A DNA stretch of 64,000 nt from Falsiruegeria mediterranea M17 (GTDB lineage Bacteria; Pseudomonadota; Alphaproteobacteria; Rhodobacterales; Rhodobacteraceae). The stretch covers positions 62,001 to 126,000 of the forward strand of contig NZ_ONZG01000012.1 in assembly GCF_900302455.1 (NCBI RefSeq), in the 5' to 3' direction. The position numbers and the translations under genes were made by a program. This document shows, one piece after another, positions 24,727-33,720 of this stretch; position 1 is the first letter of the stretch, and every line of letters starts with the position of its first letter. Under the pieces are notes generated by a model that made no database searches, was not told the DNA's origin, and saw only the letters and a list, made by a program, of their open reading frames with translations.

Positions 24727-25611
24727 GTGCCTACTGGATTAGCCCCTGCGGAATTGATCGCCGTTCTTGCTGCTGTGACTGACGATCAGCCTCGCGTCAT
24801 GACTTTGCGTGGCGGCGAAGCTTTGCCATCCGGCCCCTTTGAAACATCGCACCGCAGTTTGCAACAGAGCCTGCGGGCTTGGATCGAACGTCAGACAGGT
24901 CATCCTGTGGGGTACCTTGAGCAGCTTTATACCTTTGCCGACAAGGATCGAGATCCAAGGTCAGGGGAATTGACCGAAGAGGCCGGTCGGATCTCGATCA
25001 GCTATCTTGGTCTTGTGCGGGAACAGGATGCAGCCGGGATCGGACGCCCTGCGTGGTACAGTTGGTACAGTTTTTTCCCTTGGGAAGACCACCGCGATCG
25101 CGTGCCCGATGAATTGGTCGAAATCACGGATCGACTGGGGGTTTGGGCCCAAGATGATCCGGTGCGGCACCAGCGGGTTGATTACTTGTTCGGGGTAGGG
25201 GACAAGGCTTGGAACGAAGAACTGGTTCTGCAACGGTATGAGCTGATGTATGAGGCGGGCTTGGTTGACGCGCCACAGTTCGGTCGCCCGATGCAGGGCG
25301 ACAACCGCCGTATTCTGGCCACCGGCATTTCCCGCCTGCGCGCCAAGATAAAGTACTCGCCGGTTGTGTTCGAACTCATGCCCGAGAGCTTTACGTTGCT
25401 GCAATTGCAGCGCACGGTTGAGGCGTTGTCAGGATTACGTTTGCACAAGCCCAACTTCCGCCGTCAGATCGACCAGCAAAACCTGATTGAGGATACGGGC
25501 GAAATGTCGAGTGGAACAGGCGGTCGCCCGGCTCGCTTGTTTCGGTTCCGCACCGCAATTCTCGAAGCTCGAATGCTGTCGGGTGCTCGGCTGCCGCTTT
25601 CCCGCTCTTAG
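24727..25611 (+). CDS. nadQ: NAD biosynthesis regulator NadQ (Nudix-related, winged-helix C-terminus)
   Basis: A 294-residue protein that begins at GTG 24727. The N-terminal half is Nudix-like (PRVMTLRGGEALPSGPFETSHRSLQQSLRAWIERQTGHPVGYLEQLYTFAD split across strands). The usual Nudix catalytic GX5EX7REUXEEXGU box is not preserved. The C-terminal half carries a winged helix (YSPVVFELMPESFTLLQLQRTVEALSG) followed by NFRRQI. NadQ/NrtR-type proteins repress NAD synthesis genes in alphaproteobacteria. nadABC starts 101 bp downstream, and two dyads lie in its promoter. The same order is known from other alphaproteobacteria, which supports the call. The effector is not shown. Confidence 0.8.
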   Translation: MPTGLAPAELIAVLAAVTDDQPRVMTLRGGEALPSGPFETSHRSLQQSLRAWIERQTGHPVGYLEQLYTFADKDRDPRSGELTEEAGRISISYLGLVREQDAAGIGRPAWYSWYSFFPWEDHRDRVPDELVEITDRLGVWAQDDPVRHQRVDYLFGVGDKAWNEELVLQRYELMYEAGLVDAPQFGRPMQGDNRRILATGISRLRAKIKYSPVVFELMPESFTLLQLQRTVEALSGLRLHKPNFRRQIDQQNLIEDTGEMSSGTGGRPARLFRFRTAILEARMLSGARLPLSRS

Positions 25612-25641
25612 TTCAAAACTTCGATTTCGGATCGCCTGCGC

Positions 25642-25697
25642 TTGACATAATCTCGAATCGAGAATAACTAACATCTCCGATGTACTCATTCCGAGTA
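25642..25697 (+). promoter_or_regulatory. nadABC promoter with two dyad operators (candidate NadQ sites)
   Basis: TTGACA (25642-25647) and TAACTA (25665-25670) are spaced 17 bp and form a plausible -35/-10. The dyad TCTCG-AAT-CGAGA (25651-25663) fills the spacer. A second dyad, TACTC-ATTCC-GAGTA (25683-25697), lies downstream, 15 bp before the nadA ATG. Binding at either would block transcription. Confidence 0.65.
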
Positions 25698-25712
25698 TAA
25701 ACTGGAGAAGCC

Positions 25713-26684
25713 ATGAAAGATCTTCGTCTTCCCGACCTGTATGACCGGGTCAGCCAAATCATTCCTGCGCCCGAATGGATGCAGTACGAAGAGGATGTAG
25801 AGGCCATCTTGAAGCTCAAGCGTGAGAAGAACGCGGTCATACTTGCGCACAATTACCAGACGCCAGAGATTTTTCATGGTGTCGCGGACATCGTGGGCGA
25901 CAGTCTGGCGTTGGCCCGTGAGGCAGTCGAGGTCGACGCCGATGTCATCGTGTTGGCTGGTGTGCATTTCATGGCTGAAACGGCAAAGCTGTTGAACCCG
26001 GGAAAAACGGTGTTGATCCCGGATTTGGGGGCAGGGTGCTCGCTTGCGGATTCTATCACACCCGATGACATAGCTCTGCTGCGTGAGGCCCATCCCGACG
26101 TGCCAGTGATCACCTACGTCAACACATCAGCTGCGGTGAAGGCAGCGTCCGACATCTGCTGTACTTCGGGGAATGCTGTCAAAGTGGTCGAGTCTTTGGG
26201 CGTGCCCAAGGTTCTGATGATCCCGGACGAATACCTGGCCCGCAATGTTGCCAAGGAAACGGATGTGGAACTGATCGCATGGCATGGGCATTGCGAAGTG
26301 CACGAGCTGTTCACGCCAGAAGACGTGCGCGCCATGCGCGAGGCCTGGCCGGGGGTAACCGTGTTGGCGCACCCCGAATGCCCACCCGAAGTTGTGGCCG
26401 AGGCCGATTTTTCGGGCTCGACGGCCGTGATGTCGGACTTTGTGGGCGATCGGAAACCAGCGCGGGTGTGTCTGCTGACCGAATGCTCGATGAGCGACAA
26501 TGTGGCTCTGAACCACCCCGAAGTGGAATTCGTCCGCCCCTGCAACCTTTGCCCGCATATGAAACGCATCAGCCTGCGCAACATCCGCGAGGCGTTGGAG
26601 CTGGGTCATCATGAAGTCACCGTAGACCCGGCCATTGCTGATGACGCGCGCCGGTCTGTGGAACGGATGTTGGCCGTAAAATGA
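25713..26684 (+). CDS. nadA: quinolinate synthase
   Basis: The 323-residue NadA condenses iminoaspartate with dihydroxyacetone phosphate to quinolinate and needs a [4Fe-4S] cluster. Candidate ligands are Cys109 (GAGCSLAD), Cys194 (HGHCEVHE) and Cys280 (CNLCPHMK), matching the three conserved family cysteines. Substrate segments are AHNYQTPEI and [16 protein letters not shown] 25713 follows GGAG by eight bases. The stop overlaps nadB as ATGA. It is the first gene of nadABC, behind the dyad-bearing promoter and the regulator NadQ. Confidence 0.95.
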   Translation: MKDLRLPDLYDRVSQIIPAPEWMQYEEDVEAILKLKREKNAVILAHNYQTPEIFHGVADIVGDSLALAREAVEVDADVIVLAGVHFMAETAKLLNPGKTVLIPDLGAGCSLADSITPDDIALLREAHPDVPVITYVNTSAAVKAASDICCTSGNAVKVVESLGVPKVLMIPDEYLARNVAKETDVELIAWHGHCEVHELFTPEDVRAMREAWPGVTVLAHPECPPEVVAEADFSGSTAVMSDFVGDRKPARVCLLTECSMSDNVALNHPEVEFVRPCNLCPHMKRISLRNIREALELGHHEVTVDPAIADDARRSVERMLAVK

Positions 26685-28222
26685 CCAGACTCGACGGGCT
26701 TCACGGCCAGGTTGCCATCATCGGCAGCGGCATCGCCGGGTTGATGGCAGCGCTGGAGTTGGCGCCGCGTCCGGTTGTGCTGATCACCCGCTCAGGGTTG
26801 GGGCAGGAAAGCTCGAGCGCCTGGGCGCAGGGGGGCATAGCGGCGGCATTGGGTGCGGATGATGATGTGGCCCTGCATCTGGCGGATACGCTGGCGGCGG
26901 GTGATGGGCTGTGCGACGACGCCATAGCTGCCGAGATCTTGTCGGAAACGAGCGAGGCGATCGCGACCCTTGAGCACCATGGCGTTGCCTTTGATCGAAC
27001 CCCAAGCGGTGCATTTGATTTCGGACGTGAGGCGGCTCATTCGCGCCGCCGCATTTTGCACATCGATGGTGACGGCACAGGGGCCGGGATAACCTCGACC
27101 CTGGTTCGGGCGGTGCAGAACTGTTCGTCTGTCACCTGTCTGACTGGAGCTGATGCACGCCGCCTGATGGTGCGCAACGGCCGTATCGTTGGGGTGCATC
27201 TGCAAGACGATGATGGTGCCGCGATTCTGCGCACGGGGCTGGTCATTTTGGCAACCGGGGGCTGTGCCGGTTTGTTTGATGCCAGCACCAACCCATCGGG
27301 CAATTTTGGCGCCGGGCTGGCCATGGCGCTTGTTGCCGGTGCAGCTGTGCGGGACATGGAATTCATGCAGTTCCATCCCACCGCTCTTGCCACCACGCGC
27401 GCGCCTCTGGCGTTGATCAGCGAAGCGGTCAGGGGCGAGGGCGCGATATTGATCGACCAGAGTGGCCGCCGCTTCATGTTGCAGACGCCAGGTGCCGAAC
27501 TGGCCCCGCGAGATGTGGTCGCGCGGGCGGTGCATGAGGTGATTACTGACGGCGGGCGTGCATACCTGGACGCCCGTAAACCCTTGGGTGCGCGGTTCAA
27601 GACGCGGTTTCCAGGCATCCATGCCTTGTGCCAATCAGATGGCATCGACCCGGCGGTGGACCCGATCCCGGTGCGTCCAGTCGCGCATTATCACATGGGC
27701 GGGGTCGCTGTGGACAGACAGGGGCGCAGCACTGTGCCCGGCCTTTGGGCCATTGGGGAATGTGCGGCCACCGGCCTGCATGGTGGCAATCGGCTGGCCA
27801 GTAATTCACTGCTCGAGGCCGTGGTGATGGGACGCCGCGCAGCTCGTGATGTCGCCAGGCAAGAGGGTTTCACTCCTCTTGTGGAAACAGACCCACCTGT
27901 GTTGCAAAAGGCGAACCCCTCAACACTCCATCCCGTTATTTCACAAGAACTGGGCGTGACCCGTGACGGCGCGGGTTTGGGCCGGGCCATGTCTTGGCTT
28001 GAACCTTATGTCCAAACGGGTGATGCCGCCGCCGACCCCGCTCTGGTGGCCCTGTCTGTCGCGGTCTTTGCCGACCTGCGCCGCGAATCCCGTGGCGGTC
28101 ACTATCGAAGCGACCACCCGGATCCCGCGCCTAATCCCCGGTCGAACACGATGACTCTGACCGAAATTCTGGCCCATGCCCAAAGCGCAAACGCGCACCC
28201 CCAGTTGAAGAGACAAGCCTGA
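26681..28222 (+). CDS. nadB: L-aspartate oxidase
   Basis: The 513-residue flavoprotein oxidises L-aspartate to iminoaspartate for NadA. The FAD motif is [17 protein letters not shown] at residues 11-27. Family motifs follow: [26 protein letters not shown]-like ([17 protein letters not shown]), [11 protein letters not shown], and the C-terminal [10 protein letters not shown] and [15 protein letters not shown]. The length is normal for NadB. It begins within the nadA stop (ATGA) and is followed three bases later by nadC, so the three genes form one translationally coupled operon. Confidence 0.95.
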   Translation: MTRLDGLHGQVAIIGSGIAGLMAALELAPRPVVLITRSGLGQESSSAWAQGGIAAALGADDDVALHLADTLAAGDGLCDDAIAAEILSETSEAIATLEHHGVAFDRTPSGAFDFGREAAHSRRRILHIDGDGTGAGITSTLVRAVQNCSSVTCLTGADARRLMVRNGRIVGVHLQDDDGAAILRTGLVILATGGCAGLFDASTNPSGNFGAGLAMALVAGAAVRDMEFMQFHPTALATTRAPLALISEAVRGEGAILIDQSGRRFMLQTPGAELAPRDVVARAVHEVITDGGRAYLDARKPLGARFKTRFPGIHALCQSDGIDPAVDPIPVRPVAHYHMGGVAVDRQGRSTVPGLWAIGECAATGLHGGNRLASNSLLEAVVMGRRAARDVARQEGFTPLVETDPPVLQKANPSTLHPVISQELGVTRDGAGLGRAMSWLEPYVQTGDAAADPALVALSVAVFADLRRESRGGHYRSDHPDPAPNPRSNTMTLTEILAHAQSANAHPQLKRQA

Positions 28223-28225
28223 CCA

Positions 28226-29095
28226 ATGCACCTTATGCCCCTTACCCCACTGCCAAAAACGATCATCGAACCCGCAGTTCGCCGCACCCTTGCCGAAGAC
28301 CTGGGCGAGGTTGGCGACATCACCTCGAACGCTGTCATCCCGCCCGGTCACACCGCCCAGGTTGTGGCCAGTGCACGTCAGCCCGGAATCATTGCCGGGC
28401 TGGATTGCGCCGAGTTGGCCTGCGCTTTGGTGGACCCCGCCATTACCATGACCCGCCATGTTGAGGATGGGAATGCCGTCACCCCCGGCGCGCGTGTTGC
28501 CACGTTTCACGGACCGTCGCGCAGTCTGATGGTGGCCGAACGGACGGCCCTGAACTTTCTCGGTCACTTGTCCGGTATCGCAACGGCCACCGCTGGACTG
28601 GTGCGGGCCATTGATGGCACAAGGGCGGCGATTGCCTGTACTCGCAAAACAACCCCGGGCCTGCGCGCGCTAGAAAAATATGCGGTTCGCGCGGGGGGCG
28701 GTGTCAACCATCGCTACTCGTTGGCGGATGCAGTGCTGATCAAGGACAATCATATCGCCATTGCGGGTGGCGTGACCCCGGCTTTGACAAGCGCCAGGGC
28801 AAACGTCGGTCACATGGTCAAGATCGAGATTGAGGTCGATACGTTGGAGCAGCTGGCCGAGGTGCTCGAGATTGGCGCGGATGCGGTTCTGCTGGACAAT
28901 ATGAGCCCGGCAACTCTGCGTGAGGCCGTTGCAATGATTGACGGGCGCGCCATCGCCGAGGCTTCGGGTGGCATTACACCAAGCAGTGTTCGAGCGGTCG
29001 CCGAAGCTGGTGTCGATCTAATCTCGTCTGGCTGGATCACACACAGCGCGTCGTGCCTGGACATAGGCCTGGATTTTGTGCCGTTTGGAAGCTGA
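28226..29095 (+). CDS. nadC: nicotinate-nucleotide pyrophosphorylase (carboxylating), QPRTase
   Basis: The 289-residue enzyme turns quinolinate and PRPP into nicotinate mononucleotide. Hallmarks are [54 protein letters not shown] and [18 protein letters not shown] and EASGGI complete the phosphate-binding barrel. ATG 28226 was used; an in-frame ATG nine bases on is also possible. It is the last gene of nadABC. The 152 bases after it, to the convergent monoamine oxidase gene, hold only a 6-bp TGAACG/CGTTCA dyad and no clear terminator. Confidence 0.95.
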   Translation: MHLMPLTPLPKTIIEPAVRRTLAEDLGEVGDITSNAVIPPGHTAQVVASARQPGIIAGLDCAELACALVDPAITMTRHVEDGNAVTPGARVATFHGPSRSLMVAERTALNFLGHLSGIATATAGLVRAIDGTRAAIACTRKTTPGLRALEKYAVRAGGGVNHRYSLADAVLIKDNHIAIAGGVTPALTSARANVGHMVKIEIEVDTLEQLAEVLEIGADAVLLDNMSPATLREAVAMIDGRAIAEASGGITPSSVRAVAEAGVDLISSGWITHSASCLDIGLDFVPFGS

Positions 29096-29247
29096 GTTAT
29101 CCGTCAACCTGAACGACACCGTTCAAGTGCGACGGACGCAGCAGTCAGCGAAACGACCGGATCGAGATCATGTTCGCGCGTAACATCCCGCTATGATCTT
29201 TGCCCATTGGCCTTTCTCCCAGAAACCGTTTTCGCGGCACCCGTCTT

Positions 29248-30540
29248 CTACTTGTTATGAATCCTGATCCCCGGGAATTGGAAGTGTGCTGCAAGCACAT
29301 CGCTTGCAGCGCGGATGCCTTCAAGATGAGCTCCGCTTACGGAGCATTGTTGGCTTTCGTGGGATGCTTCGCCTGCAAAAAACACCCGCTCGGTATGTGG
29401 GCGGCGCAGCGCCGTACGCGCCGAGTAGCCCCCCGGATTGGCGCCCGCATATGAGCCGCGCACGTATGGTTCTTTACGCCAAGCCGTCGCGTGTCCTTTG
29501 ATGAAGTTCCGTTTGACGGAAGTGCCGAAGAAGCCGGTCAGTGTTTCGAGCGCGTGTTCTATTGCACTGTCTGCGCCCAACTCCTGCAGATCTCGGGAAA
29601 AACTGCCCGAGCTTTCAAAGCTGGTCAAACCAGTTCCCGAGACGTTGCACAGAAAGCCACCTCCGCGCGCCACGCCATGTCCGTCGGGTTCAAGGTGATA
29701 GGTCAGCCAGGTGTCCGAGGGCACCGGCAGTGTTCCAGGCTGGAAAAGCAGGCCCGCGTGGTTGTAGTCCCCCATAGTGATCAGTTCGAACGCAGAGCGC
29801 CGCTCGGCGTCGAGCGGGGGATCAAAGCGGATCACATCTTCGGCCAGGACGCCAACTGAGGCGGTTACGATCACCGCCTGAGCATAGGTTTTTCCTGCGG
29901 TGGTCGTGACCTGAATGCCGTCTGCCTTGGCTTCGATGTCTGTTACGGGGGTGGAGAGCTTTATGGGCAATCCTGTGGCGGTTCGGGCGACCAGATGGCC
30001 GAACCCCTCGCGGCAAAACCAGTCATCCCCGCCTTCCCACGCAGCCATGTCACGCAAAGACGTATCAGGCAGATCTCGCGCAAGCGACAGCGCAAAGGTC
30101 ATTGCGGCGGTGAAGGACCATGGGCCCTTGTTTACAAAGATGTCTGCCAGAGATCGGTCCGTAGGAGTGCCGGAGTTCTTCTCGGTTTCACGATCGACTT
30201 GAGCCTGTTTTGTGACTGAAGCTTGGATTTCATCCACCTCGTCCCAGAGAACGGCGTCATCATCCAGCCCGTATGTCATGCCGTTGTCGGGGGCAGGGTA
30301 CAGATCAAGACCAAGGGCAATTCCGGGCGCTTTGAGGGCATTGGCGTGTTCTGCGTGCAGCCAGTGCGCGCCCATGTCAAAGGGGACGCCAAAGATGTTG
30401 GTGTCTGTATGAGTACGACCACCAATGCGGTCCGATGCTTCGATGCAGATGACCGAAAGCCCGGCGGATACAAGCGTTTGCGTGGCTGCCAGACCTGCTG
30501 CGCCTGCGCCGACGACGATAACGTCATAGTCCGTGGTCAT
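29248..30540 (-). CDS. flavin monoamine oxidase
   Basis: A 430-residue amine oxidase of the MAO family. The N-terminal FAD motif is YDVIVVGAGAAGLAATQTLVSAG, then IEASDRIGGRTHT, and the C-terminal RVFFAGEASHE with a GAHLEGIRAA helix. The frame runs 44 residues further upstream, but ATG 30540 has GGAGAG seven bases before it and gives the family N-terminus. It is the third gene of a minus-strand operon with a Rieske oxygenase and an 82-residue protein. It probably deaminates the amine produced or imported by the neighbours; the substrate is unknown. Confidence 0.85.
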   Translation of the reverse strand: MTTDYDVIVVGAGAAGLAATQTLVSAGLSVICIEASDRIGGRTHTDTNIFGVPFDMGAHWLHAEHANALKAPGIALGLDLYPAPDNGMTYGLDDDAVLWDEVDEIQASVTKQAQVDRETEKNSGTPTDRSLADIFVNKGPWSFTAAMTFALSLARDLPDTSLRDMAAWEGGDDWFCREGFGHLVARTATGLPIKLSTPVTDIEAKADGIQVTTTAGKTYAQAVIVTASVGVLAEDVIRFDPPLDAERRSAFELITMGDYNHAGLLFQPGTLPVPSDTWLTYHLEPDGHGVARGGGFLCNVSGTGLTSFESSGSFSRDLQELGADSAIEHALETLTGFFGTSVKRNFIKGHATAWRKEPYVRGSYAGANPGGYSARTALRRPHTERVFFAGEASHESQQCSVSGAHLEGIRAASDVLAAHFQFPGIRIHNK

Positions 30541-30613
30541 CCGATGGCTCTCCGGTGTTCTTGATTGTGTTGGCTTTGTTGCGGCGGTTTGATCCGGGTC
30601 GATTGTTTGCGCG

Positions 30614-30862
30614 TCAGATAAAGCCAAGTGCAAACTCTGAAACATCGATGCCTTCATATTTGGCAACGTCAATTGGATCTTCGGCGTCGAACTTGCTGCA
30701 TCTGCGATAGATCTCCAGCAGTTCGGCCGACATCATGTTGGCCTGATAGAAGAACATTGCAGCAGCATAGCGCGTTGACCCGGACCCGGGTTCGCCGTCT
30801 TTCGCCAATAGGAGTTTTCTTTGGTGTTCCTGTTCCGAGTTTTGCATCGAGGCTTTGGTCAC
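30614..30862 (-). CDS. 82-residue protein between Rieske oxygenase and amine oxidase
   Basis: I do not recognise this family. The sequence has a polar N-terminus (SEQEHQRKLLLAKDG), an aromatic and Met-rich segment (AAAMFFYQANMMSAELLEIYRRC) and an acidic C-terminus. There are no membrane helices. GTG 30862 overlaps the Rieske stop as GTGA, which suggests coupling; ATG 30847 is an alternative. The operon position suggests an accessory or small-subunit role for the oxygenase or oxidase. That is inference only. Confidence 0.65.
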   Translation of the reverse strand: MTKASMQNSEQEHQRKLLLAKDGEPGSGSTRYAAAMFFYQANMMSAELLEIYRRCSKFDAEDPIDVAKYEGIDVSEFALGFI

Positions 30863-32064
30863 GTATCAGGCGCATCCGTCATGGAAGCGTTCAGTGCGGC
30901 CAGCCCATCCTCATCCGGTGCGGTTTCAACATTGTATATCGGTAGGATCCGCCGCAGGTGATCGTGATGAGAGCGCACGCCATATTCCAGATCGGAAAGG
31001 TAGAACCCCTCGAACGCCTCTGATTGCATGGATTCATTTGACCAGATTGTCAGTTGGATATCCTCTTCCACGGTTTCCCGGTCAATGCGTGAAGCGAGGT
31101 ATCGCGCTGCTCTTTGTTGGCGATCTTCTACGGGATTGCGATACGTCGCGCTGCGTAGGATAGACTTGCCGGTAGAAACTGGAAATTCCTGATAAAACAA
31201 CGACGTCTCTGGCGTTACGGCAATCACAGCGTTCGGGAAAATCCCATAGTACAGCCAGGTTTTGTGCAGGTGCTCGGGTAAATGCGGTTGGGGTTTGGTG
31301 AATTTTTTGTAGTTGCGAACAGCCCATCTTCGGCCCTTGGTGGGGGTAAAGCGCCCGTCTGAGCGCGAAACGCCGTCAACATAGGGTTCATCGGCGTAGG
31401 TAGAGCCATAAAGGTCCTGAAGTGCGGGGTGCGCCAGTGGAACATGGTATCCTTCGTTGTCCACATCTCTGATAGATTTCCAGTTCACGGGCGTTTCTTC
31501 GGTCCAAATGCCGTCCGTTGGTACGTGTTCGGCCATCCTGTAGGCGGATAGCTCTTGCTCCATTGGGGCCAACAGCTCTGCGACTGACGGTTGAAGGCCT
31601 GGCTTGAAACGAACAAAGACGAACCCGTGCCAGACCTCCATTTCAAGGGATTTCAGGCCGAACTCGTGCTTGTCCAGTTGCGGGAAAGACTCTGGGCGTG
31701 CTGCACCTCGAAGAGTGCCATCAAGGTTGTAGACCCAGCCATGAAACGGACAGACCAGAGCGTTAGTGCATTTTCCCTGTTCCTTTGCGACAAGGCGCGA
31801 GCCGCGATGGCGACAAATGTTGAGGTATGCGCGCACTTCGGATGTGTTGTCTCGAAGAATGATTGCACGCTCACCACACATGTCGAAGCACAAAAAGCTG
31901 CCAACCTCGGGTACGTCCGAGACATGGCATGCGATTTGCCAATGTGTCTTGAACAACTCGCTCTGCTCTAGATCCAAAAGGGCCGGGCTGTGATAGCACC
32001 AGCCCGGCAATCCGCGTCGATCCCAATCCGCGGGGATTTCGATGTTTCGTGTATGATCACGCAT
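30859..32064 (-). CDS. Rieske non-haem iron oxygenase, alpha subunit (quaternary-amine type?)
   Basis: A 401-residue Rieske oxygenase. The Rieske [2Fe-2S] ligands are Cys84-x-His86 and Cys105-xx-His108 (CRHRG and CPFHGW). The mononuclear iron site is NEGYHVPLAHP with His207 and His212, and an Asp near the C-terminus (YLSDLEYG) may be the third ligand. The family includes glycine betaine, carnitine and stachydrine demethylases, which need a separate reductase; none lies beside it here. A coupled small protein and a monoamine oxidase follow. Context of polyamine transport and demethylating flavoproteins supports an N-methylated amine substrate, by inference. Confidence 0.85.
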   Translation of the reverse strand: MRDHTRNIEIPADWDRRGLPGWCYHSPALLDLEQSELFKTHWQIACHVSDVPEVGSFLCFDMCGERAIILRDNTSEVRAYLNICRHRGSRLVAKEQGKCTNALVCPFHGWVYNLDGTLRGAARPESFPQLDKHEFGLKSLEMEVWHGFVFVRFKPGLQPSVAELLAPMEQELSAYRMAEHVPTDGIWTEETPVNWKSIRDVDNEGYHVPLAHPALQDLYGSTYADEPYVDGVSRSDGRFTPTKGRRWAVRNYKKFTKPQPHLPEHLHKTWLYYGIFPNAVIAVTPETSLFYQEFPVSTGKSILRSATYRNPVEDRQQRAARYLASRIDRETVEEDIQLTIWSNESMQSEAFEGFYLSDLEYGVRSHHDHLRRILPIYNVETAPDEDGLAALNASMTDAPDT

Positions 32065-32200
32065 TTACAGAGTCCGTTTTGGTTTGGTTTTCGATCGGTC
32101 TGGCTTGAAGGAGCGAGTGAAATTGGCCTGGTGTGCCAAGAGCTTTTTGACGAGACTCGCTGCCCTTCAGTTGGGTCTAGATGTCTCTCAATTTTTCGGC

Positions 32201-32234
32201 TCAGTCAACCTATTCTGACTGAACGCCTATTCAG
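32201..32234. promoter_or_regulatory. overlapping dyads, candidate TetR operator (Rieske/ABC divergent region)
   Basis: TCAGTCA (32201-32207) and TGACTGA (32216-32222) form a 7-bp inverted repeat. It overlaps CTGAACGCCTATTCAG (32219-32234), a 16-mer of the type found before other genes here. The gap 32065-32523 separates the Rieske operon from the ABC transporter, so the site could control both. Confidence 0.55.
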
Positions 32235-32388
32235 AACAGGTGATTCTAGCGGCCAATCGGTCGGCGACTGAAGCGCTAGGAATCAGGCGATATTCCCCAA
32301 ACCCACCGTCAAAACTAACTGTATTTACCAGAATGGTTGATTTGATCACACCTTTCATTGACACGTGCAAATTCATGCGACTACCGTT

Positions 32389-32404
32389 CTGAATGGTCAG
32401 TCAG
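32389..32404. promoter_or_regulatory. second 16-mer operator upstream of the ABC transporter
   Basis: CTGAATGGTCAGTCAG shares the CTGAA(Y)-N5-KTCAG layout with 32219-32234. It lies about 120 bp before the substrate-binding protein gene. Confidence 0.5.
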
Positions 32405-32523
32405 ATAAAAATGAAAGACGGAGCGCTCGACGCAAGACCACTCGAAGGGGAGCTCTCAGGTCGTTCAACGATCAGAACAAATGCACTTACCGTAGTCATC
32501 GCTCAGGGAGAGGAAGCGAAGCC

Positions 32524-33633
32524 ATGAACTCAGTCAAAAAAGCCATTGGGATTTCCATGTTGGCCGTAACGTCCACGGCAATTTCGGGTGCAGCAATTGC
32601 ACAAGAACGCGTGTTGAAGGTTACGAATTGGGGGGAATACATCGCAGAAGATACAATCGCGAATTTTGAAAAGGAGTACGGGATCAAGGTCATCTATGAC
32701 CCATATGACTCGGCCGAAGCGATTGATGCAAAGCTGCTTGCAGGCAACAGCGGCTATGACGTTGTAAGCCACGCCGGCAGCGACACCGCACGGCTGATCA
32801 AGGCGGGTATCGTTGCGCCGCTGGACGTGTCCAAACTGGACAACCTGGCGAATATTGATCCCGCGATCATGGGGCAGTTGGCGAGCGAGTGGGACCCCGG
32901 CAACAAGCATTTCATCCCGTATATGTGGGGGACGCACGGTGTCACCTATAATGAAGAACTGGTGAAGGCGACTTACCCGGATGCGCCGATCGGAACGATG
33001 GATATGGTGTTCGATCCTGCGCACATGAAAGAGCTGGCGAAATGCGGCGTGTCCTTCTTGGATTCGCCCGGTGACATCATTCCAATGGCCTTGGCGCATA
33101 TGGGGCTGGATCCGAACTCCACCAACAAGGAAGATTACGAGAAGGTCGGCGCGATGCTGGCCGAGGTGCGTCCGTACATCAAAACCTTTGACAACTACGC
33201 GTACCAGCGGATGCCACAGAAAGAGTTTTGCGTATCCACCACTTGGGGCCCCGACGGCTTGCTGGCCATGTCCGGCGCAGAGGAAGCTGATACAGGCGTG
33301 GTTCTGGACTTCTTCCTGCCAGAAGGTGAGCGACGCGCGCAGCTTTGGATCGATGGCTGGCTGATCCCGGCGGATGCGGCCAACAAGGAAGATGCGCATT
33401 TGTTCCTGAACTACATGATGCGCCCCGAAGTGGCGGCCAACGACAGCAACTTTACCTGGTATGCAACGGCCAATCTGACGGCCAAGCCAATGGTTGACGA
33501 GGCGGTGACATCCAGCCCTGCGGCGTTCCCTACGTCGGATCAGGTGGCCAAGATGTACACCACCGCAGTTCTGCCCCCAAAGGTCGAGCGTTTGCAGACC
33601 CGGACCTGGACGGACTTCAAAGCCGGAAACTAA
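32524..33633 (+). CDS. polyamine-type ABC transporter, periplasmic substrate-binding protein
   Basis: A 369-residue PotF/PotD-type binding protein. The signal peptide covers roughly residues 1-26 (KKAIGISMLAVTSTAISGAAIAQ) with cleavage likely after AIAQ. The mature part opens with VLKVTNWGEYIAEDTIANFEKEYGIKV, typical of spermidine/putrescine binders, and has the PYMWGTHGVTYNEEL and WIDGWLIPADAANKEDAHLFLNYM segments. The frame extends upstream, but ATG 32524 gives the signal peptide. It heads a potFGHI-like operon with its own TetR regulator at the end. Ligand could be a polyamine or another amine. A hairpin at 33652 may raise its expression over the distal genes. Confidence 0.88.
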   Translation: MNSVKKAIGISMLAVTSTAISGAAIAQERVLKVTNWGEYIAEDTIANFEKEYGIKVIYDPYDSAEAIDAKLLAGNSGYDVVSHAGSDTARLIKAGIVAPLDVSKLDNLANIDPAIMGQLASEWDPGNKHFIPYMWGTHGVTYNEELVKATYPDAPIGTMDMVFDPAHMKELAKCGVSFLDSPGDIIPMALAHMGLDPNSTNKEDYEKVGAMLAEVRPYIKTFDNYAYQRMPQKEFCVSTTWGPDGLLAMSGAEEADTGVVLDFFLPEGERRAQLWIDGWLIPADAANKEDAHLFLNYMMRPEVAANDSNFTWYATANLTAKPMVDEAVTSSPAAFPTSDQVAKMYTTAVLPPKVERLQTRTWTDFKAGN

Positions 33634-33651
33634 CTCACTCACAGTAAAGCT

Positions 33652-33684
33652 GGCAGCAGCGCTCAAATTCGGGGTGCCGCTGCC
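33652..33684 (+). terminator. intra-operon hairpin after the binding-protein gene
   Basis: GGCAGC (33652-33657) pairs with GCTGCC (33679-33684); after one mismatch two more G-C pairs extend it. Such hairpins after binding-protein genes often give partial termination or mRNA protection. No U-tract follows. Confidence 0.35.
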
Positions 33685-33720
33685 GGCCCGACCATTTTCA
33701 GGCAGACTGCGAGGCCCACA

